A stretch of 64,000 bases of DNA, taken from positions 162,390,546 to 162,454,545 of the forward strand of contig CM071600.1 in NCBI GenBank assembly GCA_036435485.1, written 5' to 3'. The stretch is from Saposhnikovia divaricata (taxonomy: Eukaryota; Streptophyta; Magnoliopsida; Apiales; Apiaceae). Both the position numbers and the translations under genes were made by a program. Under the pieces are notes generated by a model. That model was not told the origin of the DNA, did no database searches, and saw only the letters and a list, made by a program, of their open reading frames with translations. This document shows, one piece after another, positions 11,021 to 21,378 of this stretch. Position 1 is the stretch's first letter. Each line of letters starts with the position of its first letter.

Positions 11021-12859
11021 TCATGTGAAATTTAACATACCAAGCTCACTTACCAACCTTGAAAAGGTTGCTTCATCCAAAGCTTTAGTAAAAATGTCTG
11101 CCAACTATTTTTCACTAGGAACAAAATGCAGTTCCACAGTGCCTTCCATCACATGCTCCCTGATGAAATGGTATCTGATGTCTATGTGCTTGGTTCTAGA
11201 ATGCTGCACTGGATTTCGTGATATTGCAATTGCACTCGTGTTGTCACAGAAAATTGGAATCTTTTTAACTTTAACTCCATAGTCAAGTAGTTGATTTCTC
11301 ATCCATAGAATCTGGGAACAACAACTCTCAGCTGCTATGTATTCAGCCTCTGCAGTTGAGGTAGATACTGAGTTCTGCTTCTTACTGAACCATGAGACCA
11401 GCTTGTTTCCCAAGAATTGACAGGTTCCTGTGGTACTTTTTCTATCAATTTTGCAACCTGCATAATCTGCATCTGAGTAACCAATTAGATCAAAACCAGA
11501 ATCTTTTGGGTACCAAATGCCAAGGTTTGGTGTTCCCTTGAGATATCTGAAAATCCTCTTAATAGCTACCAAGTGAGATTCCCTAGGATCAACTTGAAAT
11601 CTAGCACATAAACATGTAGCAAACATAATATCAGGTCTACTAGCTGTTAAGTCCCTATAGCTTGTCATGTCCACCTTCTTTTCCTTAGTATTCAGTTCAA
11701 GCTTAGTGGCAGTGGCCATGGGTGTTTTTGCAGAAGAACAATCTGCTAAATCAAACCTTTTTAAAAGATCATAAATGTATTTTGTTTGACTTATAAAAAT
11801 TCCCTCATTCACTTGTTTAACTTGTAAACCAAGAAAATAAGTTAATTCACCCATCATACTCATTTCATATCTACTTTGCATGAGTTTGGCAAACCTCTTG
11901 CAAAGTTTCTCATCTGTAGACCCAAATATTATATCATCTACATAAATTTGGACAAGTATCATAGAGCCATTGACATTTCTATAAAAGAGAGTTTTATCAA
12001 TAGTACCTCGAATGAAGTGATTCTCTATAAGGAACTATGAGAGTGTGTCATACCAGGCTCTAGGTGCTTGCTTCAGGCCATAGAGTGCTTTGAGTAGAAA
12101 GAACACATATTCTGGAAAGTCTGGATCTTCAAAACCAGGCGGTTGACTAACATATACCTCCTCCTCCAGAATTCCATTCAGAAATGCACTCTTGACATCC
12201 ATTTGATAGACTTTGAAATTGGCATGCGCTGCATAGGCCAGGGAGATCCTTATTGCTTCTAACCTTGCCACTGGTGCAAAGGTTTCTTCAAAGTCAATTC
12301 CTTCCTCTTGACAGTAGCCTTTAGCCACTAATCTAGCTTTATTCCTTGTGACTATACCATTCTCATCCATCTTGTTCTTGAATACCCACTTAGTGCCAAT
12401 CACTGATTTGTCTTTAGGTTTGGGTACAAGTTTCCATACTTCATTTCTTTCAAACTGGTTTAGCTCTTCTTGCATTGCTAAAACCCAGTCTGGATCCAGA
12501 AGAGCATATTCAACTCTCTTTGGTTCCTCTTTGGATAGAAAACTGCTATTAAAGCATTCTTCTTGAGTTGCTCTTCTGGTTTGGACCTTTGCATTAGGAT
12601 CTCCAATTATAAGCTCAAATGGATGATCCCTGGTCCATTTTCTTTGTGGTGGTAAGTTTGACCTTGATGAAGTGGCTTCATTTTCTCTGTGTTGATCATT
12701 GTGAGAAACTCCCCCTGAGTGTATGGCCCTCGAGATTGATGGAGTACTTACAGATTCATCAACAAAGGCTTCTCTTTGATTTCCAACTGATAGTGTAAGT
12801 TGCTCTTCAACAGGTGGTTCATTTTGCACTTCAATCGATGATCCTTGCCTGTTTCTCAC
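11021..12859 (-). pseudogene. Sirevirus pol: reverse transcriptase and RNase H, broken
   Basis: The frame 12859-12035 carries the Copia RT start ([45 protein letters not shown]). The frame 11962-11105 continues with the catalytic YVDDIIFGS, TYFLGLQVKQ, the RNase H motif GYSDADYAG and STAEAEYIA. Breaks visible: a stop after AWYDTLS; a short in-frame loss where SYR runs directly into the TASRPDIMFA block, dropping roughly eight residues usually found there; and a TAG straight after FVPSEK, beyond which the usual LADIFTKALDEA tail is still readable to about 11021. Motif spelling matches the SIRE/Maximus lineage. The enzyme would not be functional. Confidence 0.88.
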
Positions 12860-14268
12860 ACCATTTGATCTCCATTCTTCATCATCATCTTCACTTTCTT
12901 CACCACTCTCTCATTCTCAAATGAGATAGACTCATGAAAAACTTCATCTACTAGACCAGATATTTTCTTGTCATCAAAGACAACATGTATGGACTCCATT
13001 ACAATCTTTAGTCTTAGGTTGTAGACTCTGCAGGATTTTCCAGCTGAGTATCCAACAAAGATAGCTTCATCTTCCTCTGAATCAAATTTTCCAAGATGCT
13101 CACCATGATTTTTCAGTACAAAACATTTGCATCCAAAGACATGTATAAAGTTGATTGTTGGTTTCTTGCCTTTGAAAAGTTGATAAGGTGTCATGCCTTT
13201 TGCTTGATTGACCAAAGAAATATTCTGAGTGTATCATGCAGTGTTTACAGCTTCTGCCTAGAAGTATGTTGGTAGCTTAGACTCTTCAAGCATTTTCTTG
13301 CAGCTTCAATTAGAGTTCTGTTCTTTCTTTCCACTACACCATTTTGTTGAGGAGTTCTTGGTGCAGAGAATTCTTGGATAATTCCTTCTTCTTCACAAAA
13401 CTCTCTTATTACAGAATTCTTGAACTCAGTTCCATTGTCACTTCTGATTCTCCTTACATTCAGTAAAGGATTGTTGTTGACTATCTTGATATGATTTATA
13501 ATGACTTCATCCGCCTTATCCTTAGAGTGCAGAAAGAATGTCCAAGAGAATTTTGAGAAATCATCAATAATCACAAGACAATATTTCTTCTTTGAGATTG
13601 ACAACACATTGACTGGTCCAAAGAGATCCATGTGAAGTAGTTGCAAGGGTTGATCAATTAATGACATTGACTTTGATTTGAAAGAGGCCTTCTTCTACTT
13701 CCCTTTCTGGAATGCATCACACAATCCATCCTTGGAGTAATCCAATTTTGGAATACCTCTAACCAAATCCTTCTTTACCAACTCATTCATTGCTTTAAAA
13801 CTTAAGTGTGACAGTCTTTTATGCCAAAGCCAACCTTCATCTTCACTTGCCTTGCTGAGAAGACATGTAGTCATGTTTGCATTTGTTGAATTGCAATCAG
13901 CAATGTACACATTTCCTCTTCTATGTGTTGTCACTTTTCTTGAAAATGACACAAGCTTCAGATGTGAACCAGACATTCTGGCCTTTGTCACACAGTTGAC
14001 TGACACTTAGCAAGTTATGCTTAAGTCCATCAACCAGTGCTACTTCTTCAATGACAACATTCCCTTGTGAAATCAAGCCATATCCTCTAGTATATCCTTT
14101 GTTGTTGTCTCCAAGGGTAATGCTAGGGCCAGCTCTCTCCTCAAGCTTAGTGAGCATGGTAGAATCTCCAGTCATATGCCTAGAACAACCACTGTCCAGA
14201 TACCAAAGATTCTTTCTGTTTCCCTGGTTGCTTGCTGAACTAGCCTCTTCATCAGTTTCGTTTGCCAT
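12856..14268 (-). pseudogene. Sirevirus pol: protease and integrase, broken
   Basis: The protease is recognisable at the start of 14268-13921 (WYLDSGCSRHMTGD; Copia has DSG where Ty3 has DTG). The HHCC zinc domain follows in another frame (14006-13695: LWHKRLSHLSFKAM, then CDAFQKGK). The last cysteine expected in CDAC is phenylalanine here, so the zinc site is damaged. The catalytic core is in 13667-13245 (HMDLFGPV, DDFSKFSW, RSDNGTEF, GVVERKNRTL: the D, D and E are all present). The C-terminal part follows in a third frame (13215-12856: FKGKKPTINFIHVFGCKCFV). Several frameshifts and stops separate these blocks. Confidence 0.87.
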
Positions 14269-14319
14269 GAGTGCAAGATTGACAAACTCCTCTTCTGCAT
14301 CTGAGTCATCTCCAGCAGC

Positions 14320-15478
14320 TCAGTCACTTTCTTTTGACACGAATGCTCTCCCTTGTTGCTTGAGAAGATCAAAATATTTCTTCTTGTAATCAACAACTTC
14401 AAACTGCTTCTTTTCTTTCTCAGAGTGGGATTTCCTGCATTCATTGGCAAAGTGACCAGCAATTCCACAGCTATAGCATTTGATCTTTGATCTTTCAACC
14501 ACATCCTTGTTCGGTTGATAGCTTTTCTTGAATTGCCCGGTTCCTGCTGGATTCTTCCTGAATCTTAGCTTCGAAAATCTCTTTGACAGAAATGCCAAAT
14601 ACTCATCTAGATCTTCAGCTTCATCCTCACTTAATGCATCAGGTTCTTTAATCATCTTGCTTTTACCTTTGCTAGTTTAGCTTCACCTTCACAAGTTTTT
14701 GAACTTAGTGTGGCTTCTACACTCTTCATTCTTCCACCACCTTGGATTGTTGGAATATTGGCCACCAAGGCAATAGATCCACCTTTCTTCTGGATTTTCT
14801 CCACTTCCTCATCTTGCTGCATTTCAAGCTCATAGGTCTTCAGGATGCCATACAGTCTCTCAAGTGTAAAATTTTGTAGTCCTGAGAGTTCCTCAACGAG
14901 ACTGTCACTGGCTTCCATTCCGTAGGAAGAGATCTCAGAAACTTTAGATTGGAGTCCTTGGTTTCATATTTTCTCCTATACAACTTTAGACCATTCAGTA
15001 ACTTTTGAAATCTACTGAATATGTCTGTTAGATTTTCACCAGAGGAGTAGTGAAAATGCTCATATTGTTGTATTAGGAGCTGCATTTTATTTTCTCTAAC
15101 TTGCTCAGTTCCTTCACAGATTGTTTGAATAGTGTCCCACACTTGCTTGGCAGTAGTGCAGTTTATAACACAATCAAACATATCTTGGTCGATGCCATTG
15201 AATAGGATGTTCATAGCCTTCTTATCTTTGTGAATCTCCTCCAAGTGTTCATCTGTGTACTCAGCTTGATTCTTTGGAATAGGCCTTCCAGCAGCTACAG
15301 TGGCAGCATCTTGACCAATCCCAGAGTTGGCCTTCATTGGAACATGAGGTCCTTTCTCTATGCAATCTACATAGCCTTCATCAATGGCTGAGAGATGAAG
15401 GTGCATCTTTACTTTCCAGTGAAAGTAATTAACTTTGTCAAGCATTGGAATCTTCACACATGTATCCTTTCTTCCCAT
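14320..15478 (-). pseudogene. Sirevirus gag, broken
   Basis: The gag begins at an ATG about 50 bases inside the 5' LTR. The first block (15478-14840) has PMLDKVNYFHWKVKMHLHLS and a UBN2-type Gag core (AKQVWDTIQTICEGTEQVRE; LTDIFSRFQKLLNGL). A frameshift near 14910 leads to 14918-14652, and another to 14655-14320, which holds the CCHC zinc knuckle CYSCGIAGHFANEC. An in-frame stop separates it from the protease block. Gag would normally form the virus-like particle and bind the element RNA; this copy could not make a full protein. Confidence 0.87.
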
Positions 15479-15512
15479 GGTTTTGATCTTTAGACTTCTT
15501 GTATGTTAGAAG

Positions 15513-15527
15513 CTTGCTCTGATACCA
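15513..15527 (-). promoter_or_regulatory. Primer-binding site of the Sirevirus (tRNA-iMet)
   Basis: On the minus strand this reads TGGTATCAGAGCAAG, complementary to the 3' end of plant initiator tRNA-Met. It is separated by 2 bp from the end of the 5' LTR at 15530-16679. It fixes the orientation and the 5' end of the element. Confidence 0.93.
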
Positions 15528-15529
15528 AT

Positions 15530-16679
15530 TGTTAGGTCCCGAAGTATCGTAGAAGGGGGGTTGAATACGATACTACCAAAATATTTCGGTTTTCAAGATT
15601 TTTTCGGATAACAATTTTTCAGATCTTGAAATCAAAAATAACGAAACACAATTTCAGGAATATATCTTTATTGATAATAAACCCGAAGGGGTGTTACAAC
15701 TTCTAATCCAATGGATTAGCTTCAAAACCAGAACACTCCTAAGGATAGTTTAGGCACGAGGACCTTCTATCCGACACTTCCTGAAAGTGGGCTAAGCCGG
15801 CTTTCCTACTAGATGGACTGTCTAGCAGCTTACACAGAGAAGAGAGAAGAGAGAGTTGGGTGTTAAGGTGTGTTTTGAAATTAAATACAAGCAACCTAAT
15901 TATAAACTTTAGAAAATCACTATGCTGCTAAATTACGTAACTGATTACATTTTTTTTTCTTTAGTCTGCTATCTCCGCTTCATTTCTTCAACCTGCCAAA
16001 CTTCTTTTGACTATAAAATTCAACAAAAAGCTTTCTGACAAAACTTTGAATTTTATATTTGTGTGGGCCCCACCTGATTGAATAGTACTTTTGGGTACTA
16101 TTCATGAATAGTAATTTCGGTTACTATTCATATGAATAGTACTATTCATGTGAATAGTGATTTCAGTTACTATTCATGTGAATAGTGATTTCGATTACTA
16201 TTCATATGAATAGTGATTTTGGATACTATTCATTTTTCCTCTTAATTTGACATCCTTAAATATGCAGTTTCCAAAATGGAAGATATCTATACTGCTCTAA
16301 ACTCAATCATACCTCTTAACAGTTTTTCTGAGTTAGATACTTCGATTCCTTTGTGAAGTGTTGACGCCTAGTGCAACTGGTCTGGTTCACAGACGACTAA
16401 CATTCACTCACGGTCTTCGTAAATGTCTTTAAGAACACTGCTAAGAATTGTGCAACCATAAAAACTTTATCTCTGGAATCTTTTGGCCCTTCAACTGAAT
16501 CATCTTATTTTGTCACTGAGGCTTGATCATGTTAATGAACTTCTTTCAGCAACTTGATACTTGTTGATGCTTGTTCTTCAAATTTCACGATCCCTGTATA
16601 GAGTTAATATTATTTATCTTTTATCCTAGTTGAGTTATATATGTCCTCTATTACATATTACATTACATTATGCTTTACA
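15530..16679 (-). mobile_element. Sirevirus 5' LTR
   Basis: A 1150-bp LTR, TGTTAGGTCCCG to CTTTACA, followed by CTAGT (16680-16684). Compared with 6411-7568 it shows substitutions and small indels of a few per cent, including loss of part of the direct repeat near the AGAGAAGA tract. Its TATA box is degraded relative to the other copy (CCTAATTATAAAC here, CCTATTTATAGAC there), so it is probably a poor promoter. The ACTATTCATNTGAATAGT cluster is kept at about 16098-16235. Confidence 0.88.
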
Positions 16680-17300
16680 CTAGTTTGTCAAATAAATCAA
16701 AAAATTAAATAAAAATAGGAAAAATGACAATTTTTGAAAATAAATTCATACACACCAAAGTAGTCATACTCACTATTTTTGTGATGAATGTTACCTTATT
16801 TTCAATAATTTTCCATTTTTTTTTATTTTTTCCCCATTTTTAACTAGTTTGTAAAAGAAATCAAAAATTTTAATAAAAATAAGAAAAAATGACAATTTTT
16901 GAAAATAAATTCATACACATCAAAGTAGTCATACTCACTATTTTTATATTATGAATAAAAATTTAATTTAATATTATTATAAAAATATAAAAAATTTATA
17001 TATATATCTTATAGTTTTATATGTGTAAATGATTTAATTGATTTAAGTTTCAAAAATCGAATTAAAAAATTGATTATAAATTTGTATTAAATTTATGGAC
17101 GAAAGTGGGTAAAATGAGACAAAGCGCGGGGACTAAAATTCACTCAAAATTTGGGCGGACTTTCCTCACCTATCAGGCTCTCACCCAAAATACTCTCATC
17201 CTCACCCCGCTACTATCTCTCTCTCACTCACTCACTCACTCCCGCCCTCCCTCGACCACCTGCTCTCTCTCTCTCTCTCTCCCCCCCCCCGATTGAACTC
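16680..17300 (+). promoter_or_regulatory. Upstream flank of the DUF547 gene fragment
   Basis: This contains the last units of the 162-bp array, an AT-rich stretch with TATATATATC near 17000, GACGAAAGTGGGTAAAATG, and a CT/C-rich tract (17220-17292). Such a pyrimidine tract is common in plant promoters and 5' leaders. CT-rich text continues to about 17405, as in a transcribed leader. That it drives transcription is inference. The whole segment is duplicated at 7569-8223. Confidence 0.45.
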
Positions 17301-17870
17301 CTATTTACTCTCCCTGGACAAAACTCACTCTCCCACTCATCCGTTCCTCTGTCTCTCTCTCACTAACCCGCTCCTCTCTCTCACTTAGCCGCTTCTCTCT
17401 CTCTCACCCATTCGATTACAAGCTTCAATTCAGAGATTACAAGCTCTGATTTAGAGATTACAAGCTCCAATTTGTAATTTTCTTCGATTGTGAATTTTTA
17501 TGGTTTTATTTTATTTTTCATGTGATTATTTTCAGCCTTTCATATTAGGGGTTTCATTAAGTTGTTTGCTTGTTTTTTCTCAAGATAGTAAATCTCTAAT
17601 TGACTTTGTTTCAATTTAATCTCTAATCGTTAAATCGTTATATCTTTTAAAATCGTTATATAATCAGGGTTCCATCTTTTTGCAAGGTCCTAGTTCTTTT
17701 CCTTTAACAAGTATCCAAATTGCTCTAAGTTCGCAGGCGCCAAGGTTATATAATCAGGTTTGGCCCTTTCTTTCCAGTACCTCTTTTGTTAATCATTGTA
17801 TGCTAAAATTTTTTTGCATGTAATCAATGATATTTTAGATATTAAACAGGCTTGAATGTTAATAATACAG
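17301..17870 (+). other. Putative 5' leader and first intron of the DUF547 gene fragment
   Basis: A CT-rich leader is followed by three near-repeats of AGAGATTACAAGCTC and AT-rich intron-like DNA. No exon coding for the N-terminal coiled coil usual in plant DUF547 proteins (Lzipper-MIP1) can be seen here. A weak TACAG acceptor at 17866-17870 precedes the first open exon. Confidence 0.4.
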
Positions 17871-19634
17871 TATAAACTCCATACCAATTATTGAGAAGAC
17901 TATTCCTAATCTTCAGTCAAAGTCTACATCGATACCTGTTCAAAGTAGACCCACTACTGGAGTATCCGATTTTGTTTCTGCAGCCAGCCCTGTAACTGAT
18001 TTTCAGCATCTTCCATCAATGGTCTGCGGTACTACCCTAGGCACAGAAACTGACTTGCTTAATAAGTCTAAATCTGATGATAATGATAAAAAGAGTCATT
18101 CCTTAGTCCTTACTAAAGAATCAGGTATTGCGCTCTTTTCAAGATCCTTTATCACACCAGAATTATACTTGAATTATTACAGTTTGCGGAATCGATTTGA
18201 CTAATTCCTTTATGGGGTAGTGGACTGCTTGGTTACTGAAACTTTGTTGTTGTCTCTTGGAAAACTGACCAATAGGATGATGATTACATCATCATATTTC
18301 ATTATTTCAACTCAAGTTTTCCTAAGCCCTTGGAATGGATGTACAATGCTAATTATAGAAATTGATTTAGTTACCACATGATTCTGAAAGTACTCTTCTA
18401 GATGCATTATGTACAAGAATGTTTAAGAATTTATATTCGAAGGCTAATTTTGCATGATTTAAGGACCTGTACTCTGCCCACTATACCAAAATGTAACCAT
18501 CAATTGTTTACTTAAAAATATGAATTTATGTTGGTTTGGTTGTCCACAGGTCCTTATTCTCGAAGTTGGAGAAAGTTGATCTAAGAAAGCTCAAACACGA
18601 GGAGAAGCTAGCTTTCTGGATTAATATACACAATGTGCTAGTAATGCATGTAATAATATACTACTAAGACTCCACTTATCTCAGTATATTTTTAGCCTTC
18701 CATTTGTTAATATTGCCAAAAACCATATAATTCCTATGAATCATGCACCTTTTTAGGTCTATTTGGTGAATGGAATTCCACGAAATAATCTAAAGCGGAA
18801 CTGTTTAGTTATAGAGGTATGCAACTAGTTCAGCTAAATGATTTTGTGAACAAGACTGCCTTATTTTTTATTCCACCTGACACTAGTTCATTTTCCAGGC
18901 TGCTTATAGCATTGGAGGCCACAACATCACTGTTGACATGATACAAAGTTCAATTTTAGGATGTCAAATGCCTCATCCTCATCAAGTATATTTCCTACCT
19001 TGGAATTTATAGAAGGAATAGCAGTAATCTTTTGCAAGATACTTTGTTAATGTATGTTACGGTCTGTCTAAAGATACTGAAATTTTAGTTATCTATATTA
19101 CAGTGGTTCCGGTCATTGTTTTATTCCAAGTCAAAATTGAAGGATGGAGAAGTAAGAAAAGCATATGGAATACGGAGCCCTGAGCCGCTGGTAAAGTTTG
19201 CACTAACTTCAGGAAGCTACTCTGATCCAATGGTAAAGTCTCTATAAATTTCCTCCCATGTCATATAATTATCATCGAACCATAGGAAAAAATTGATAGT
19301 CCTAAAATGTTTGGCATGTTAACTTGATCAGCTTTTGACATTTAACGTTCAGGTCCGTGTATACACATCGAAGACGGTGCTGCAAGAACTTGAAATGGCA
19401 AAACAAGAGTATATACAGACTACTTGCAAGAGAAAAAGTGAGTGGGAGATTTTTCTACCCAAGATTGTGAAGTCTTATGCAAAGGAGTTAGGATTATGTT
19501 CAGCAGATCTATTTCAGATGATTGCACAATCATCATCCTATTACATTCTACAAAAGTGCATTCATCCTCTCCAAGAAACTGAGATCTCCAAGAATGTTGG
19601 TTACAAAAGCGCAGTATGTGCCTATTCTGCATGA
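17871..19634 (+). CDS. DUF547-domain protein, C-terminal exons only (probable gene fragment)
   Basis: Spliced exons encode the C-terminal half of a plant DUF547 protein (MIP1-like family; the molecular role of the domain is not established). Exons with good GT-AG borders are 18550-18649 (LRKLKHEEKLAFWINIHNVL), 18757-18816 (VYLVNGIPRNNLKRNCLVIE), 18899-18985 (AAYSIGGHNITVDMIQSSIL), 19104-19232 (WFRSLFYSKSKLKDGE; YGIRSPEPLVKFALTSGSYS) and 19353-19634 (VRVYTSKTVLQELEMAKQEY, stop TGA at 19632). These five are in phase with one another. An upstream open exon at 17871-18124 is serine and threonine rich; it ends in phase 1, but the DUF547 exon at 18550 needs phase 2, so direct joining is out of frame. 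The exon or exons normally between them and the N-terminal coiled coil are not visible. It lies inside DNA bounded by CACTA-like repeats, which favours a captured or eroded copy over a working gene. Confidence 0.75.
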
Positions 19635-19801
19635 TCTAAATTTCAATGTATGATACTTGTAGCAAGAAAACTTGTTTAATTATTGGAAAATCATTATATT
19701 TTATTAAGGTTCACTTTTGTGGTTTGTAATGGATTTTTATGTAATTCAGTTTATAAATCTTGCAATTTGGTTTATATATTGTACAATGGAATAGTATTGA
19801 G
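19635..19801 (+). other. 3' flank of the DUF547 fragment
   Basis: AT-rich downstream sequence, likely the remaining 3' untranslated region. It is interrupted at TTGAG (19797-19801) by the non-autonomous Copia element, and the sequence resumes after 27196. Confidence 0.5.
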
Positions 19802-21317
19802 TGTTGGCCTATTTGATTTTGATGATTCTATGATTACATATATTTTGGATGTTATTAGTGCTACTAACACTTTTGATCTTAATGATTATGCGAAATCTTT
19901 TATGTTGGTATAATGCTTGTTGTTACTTGTTGTTAATGAAATTTCCAGGAGACAAATTGTCATATTTCAGCAAGCTGTGTGTAGGTGTACATGATTATTT
20001 CAGTCAGACTAACAGATGTTTTTCAGTAAGCTGTTATGGAACATCTTCAGCAAGCTGAACTCACATTCAGTGCATATATCAGCAAGCTGTTTTTGGGCGA
20101 CTGAAAGAACAGATTTCAAGAGGACATTCATTTTTCTAAAAGACATCAGTTATATTTGTTTAGGAATATTGTAGGGACTCTCTGAAGTATTCAAGCCCTT
20201 TTTGCACTACAATATTATCAACTCAAATAAAGTGGGGGACAACACTTTATTCTCTTCTTTATTTAAGGAATCACTTTTCCTTATTTAATTCCTAACCCCA
20301 TACAAACACTTTCCATATCTAAATTCCCTAACACATGCAAACACATTCTACTTGTCTCTCCTTTATCAGTTACACGTTCTTATCACTATCATCTACACAT
20401 TCATATCACAAAGAAGACAACTACCATGGCTTCTCCACTTCTGATTAAACGTGCTTTCATGGCTGCTCCACTAACCATATTCACTGATCATCCACTCAAG
20501 AAAAGCATTGCAGAAATATCACTCTTCCATACTCAAAAACGTTCTTGAAGAATCTTTTCCAACGGCTTTAAGAAAATTCAAACCGTTGGAGCCTTTGAAG
20601 TTTGATTTTAACATGTTCTTGTTTATCTATAAATAGCTTGTTTTTGCTCAGTTCTAAAGCATTCATCCAAGAGGAGAATCAGAGTGCAAAAACACAAGAA
20701 CCTATACACAACTTCGAGCCTTCTTTGCTATATCCTTCAAACCTCTCAAACTCTCATATACATTCGGTTATATACATTCAGAGGGTTCTTTAGGTTGAGT
20801 TGTATTTATTCAAAATCTTGTATTGTTCAAAATGTAAAGATTAGTTGCTGTACAAGTTCGGCTAAGGGTCTTGGGTGGGTGAAACTAGACTAGAGAAGGA
20901 TACTTGGGAAGTATTGCTTAGAGAGTTAGTTTCAGCACAGCAATTCAGCAAGCCGTTTTGTAAGCAGCTGGGTGTAAAGGGAGATATATTGTTGGATCTT
21001 GTAATCGGTTTTATAGTGATCAATAATATATTCTCTTACCAAGTTGGTAAGGGACCAGGACGTAGACCATAGGGGATTAGGGGTCGAACCTGGCTAAAAG
21101 ATCTTGTGTTCATTTATTTTTCTGCTCATTTACATTCTGCATTGCATTACCAGTTAATTCAGCCTTCTGTTATTAAACCGTTAGATAATATCAGCATGTT
21201 GTTATTAGTCTGTTAGGTCATTTCAGCTAGCCGTTTCTGGGTAAAATCAAAATAGTTCATAGTTAACCCTTTCAGCCATAATACACCTAATCACCCCCCT
21301 CTAGGTGTGGATTTCCA
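19802..21317 (+). repeat. 5' LTR of the non-autonomous Copia element
   Basis: It begins TGTTGGCCTATTTG and ends GATTTCCA, preceded by TTGAG. A TATA box CTATAAATAG lies at 20627-20636. The 10-mer CAGCAAGCTG occurs at 19968, 20048 and 20080, with near variants (CAGTAAGCTG, CAGCAAGCCG) elsewhere in the LTR. Confidence 0.92.
20628..20636 (+). promoter_or_regulatory. TATA box in the 5' LTR of the non-autonomous Copia
   Basis: TATAAATAG, a strong plant TATA match, with the same sequence at 26509-26517 in the 3' LTR. Transcription of the element probably starts some 30 bp downstream. Confidence 0.75.
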
Positions 21318-21319
21318 TT

Positions 21320-21334
21320 TGGTATCAGAGCAAG
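21320..21334 (+). promoter_or_regulatory. Primer-binding site (tRNA-iMet) of the non-autonomous Copia
   Basis: TGGTATCAGAGCAAG starts 2 bp after the end of the 5' LTR. It is identical to the Sirevirus primer site in this window. Confidence 0.93.
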
Positions 21335-21378
21335 GTTATAGTAATCTTTCTGTAACAGGAAAAGTAACGATCGTCGAT

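Noticed and set aside
14172..14504. Minus-strand 110-codon frame overlapping the Sirevirus gag
   Set aside because: It is a shadow of the frame that carries the CCHC zinc knuckle.
6411..16679. A simple full-length Sirevirus with LTRs at 6411-7568 and 15530-16679
   Set aside because: The segment inside the left LTR (7569-8223) is flank DNA, not a polypurine tract or element sequence, and CTAGT follows both LTRs.
17871..19634. A complete functional DUF547 gene
   Set aside because: The N-terminal coiled-coil exons are missing and the 17871-18124 and 18550 exons are out of phase.
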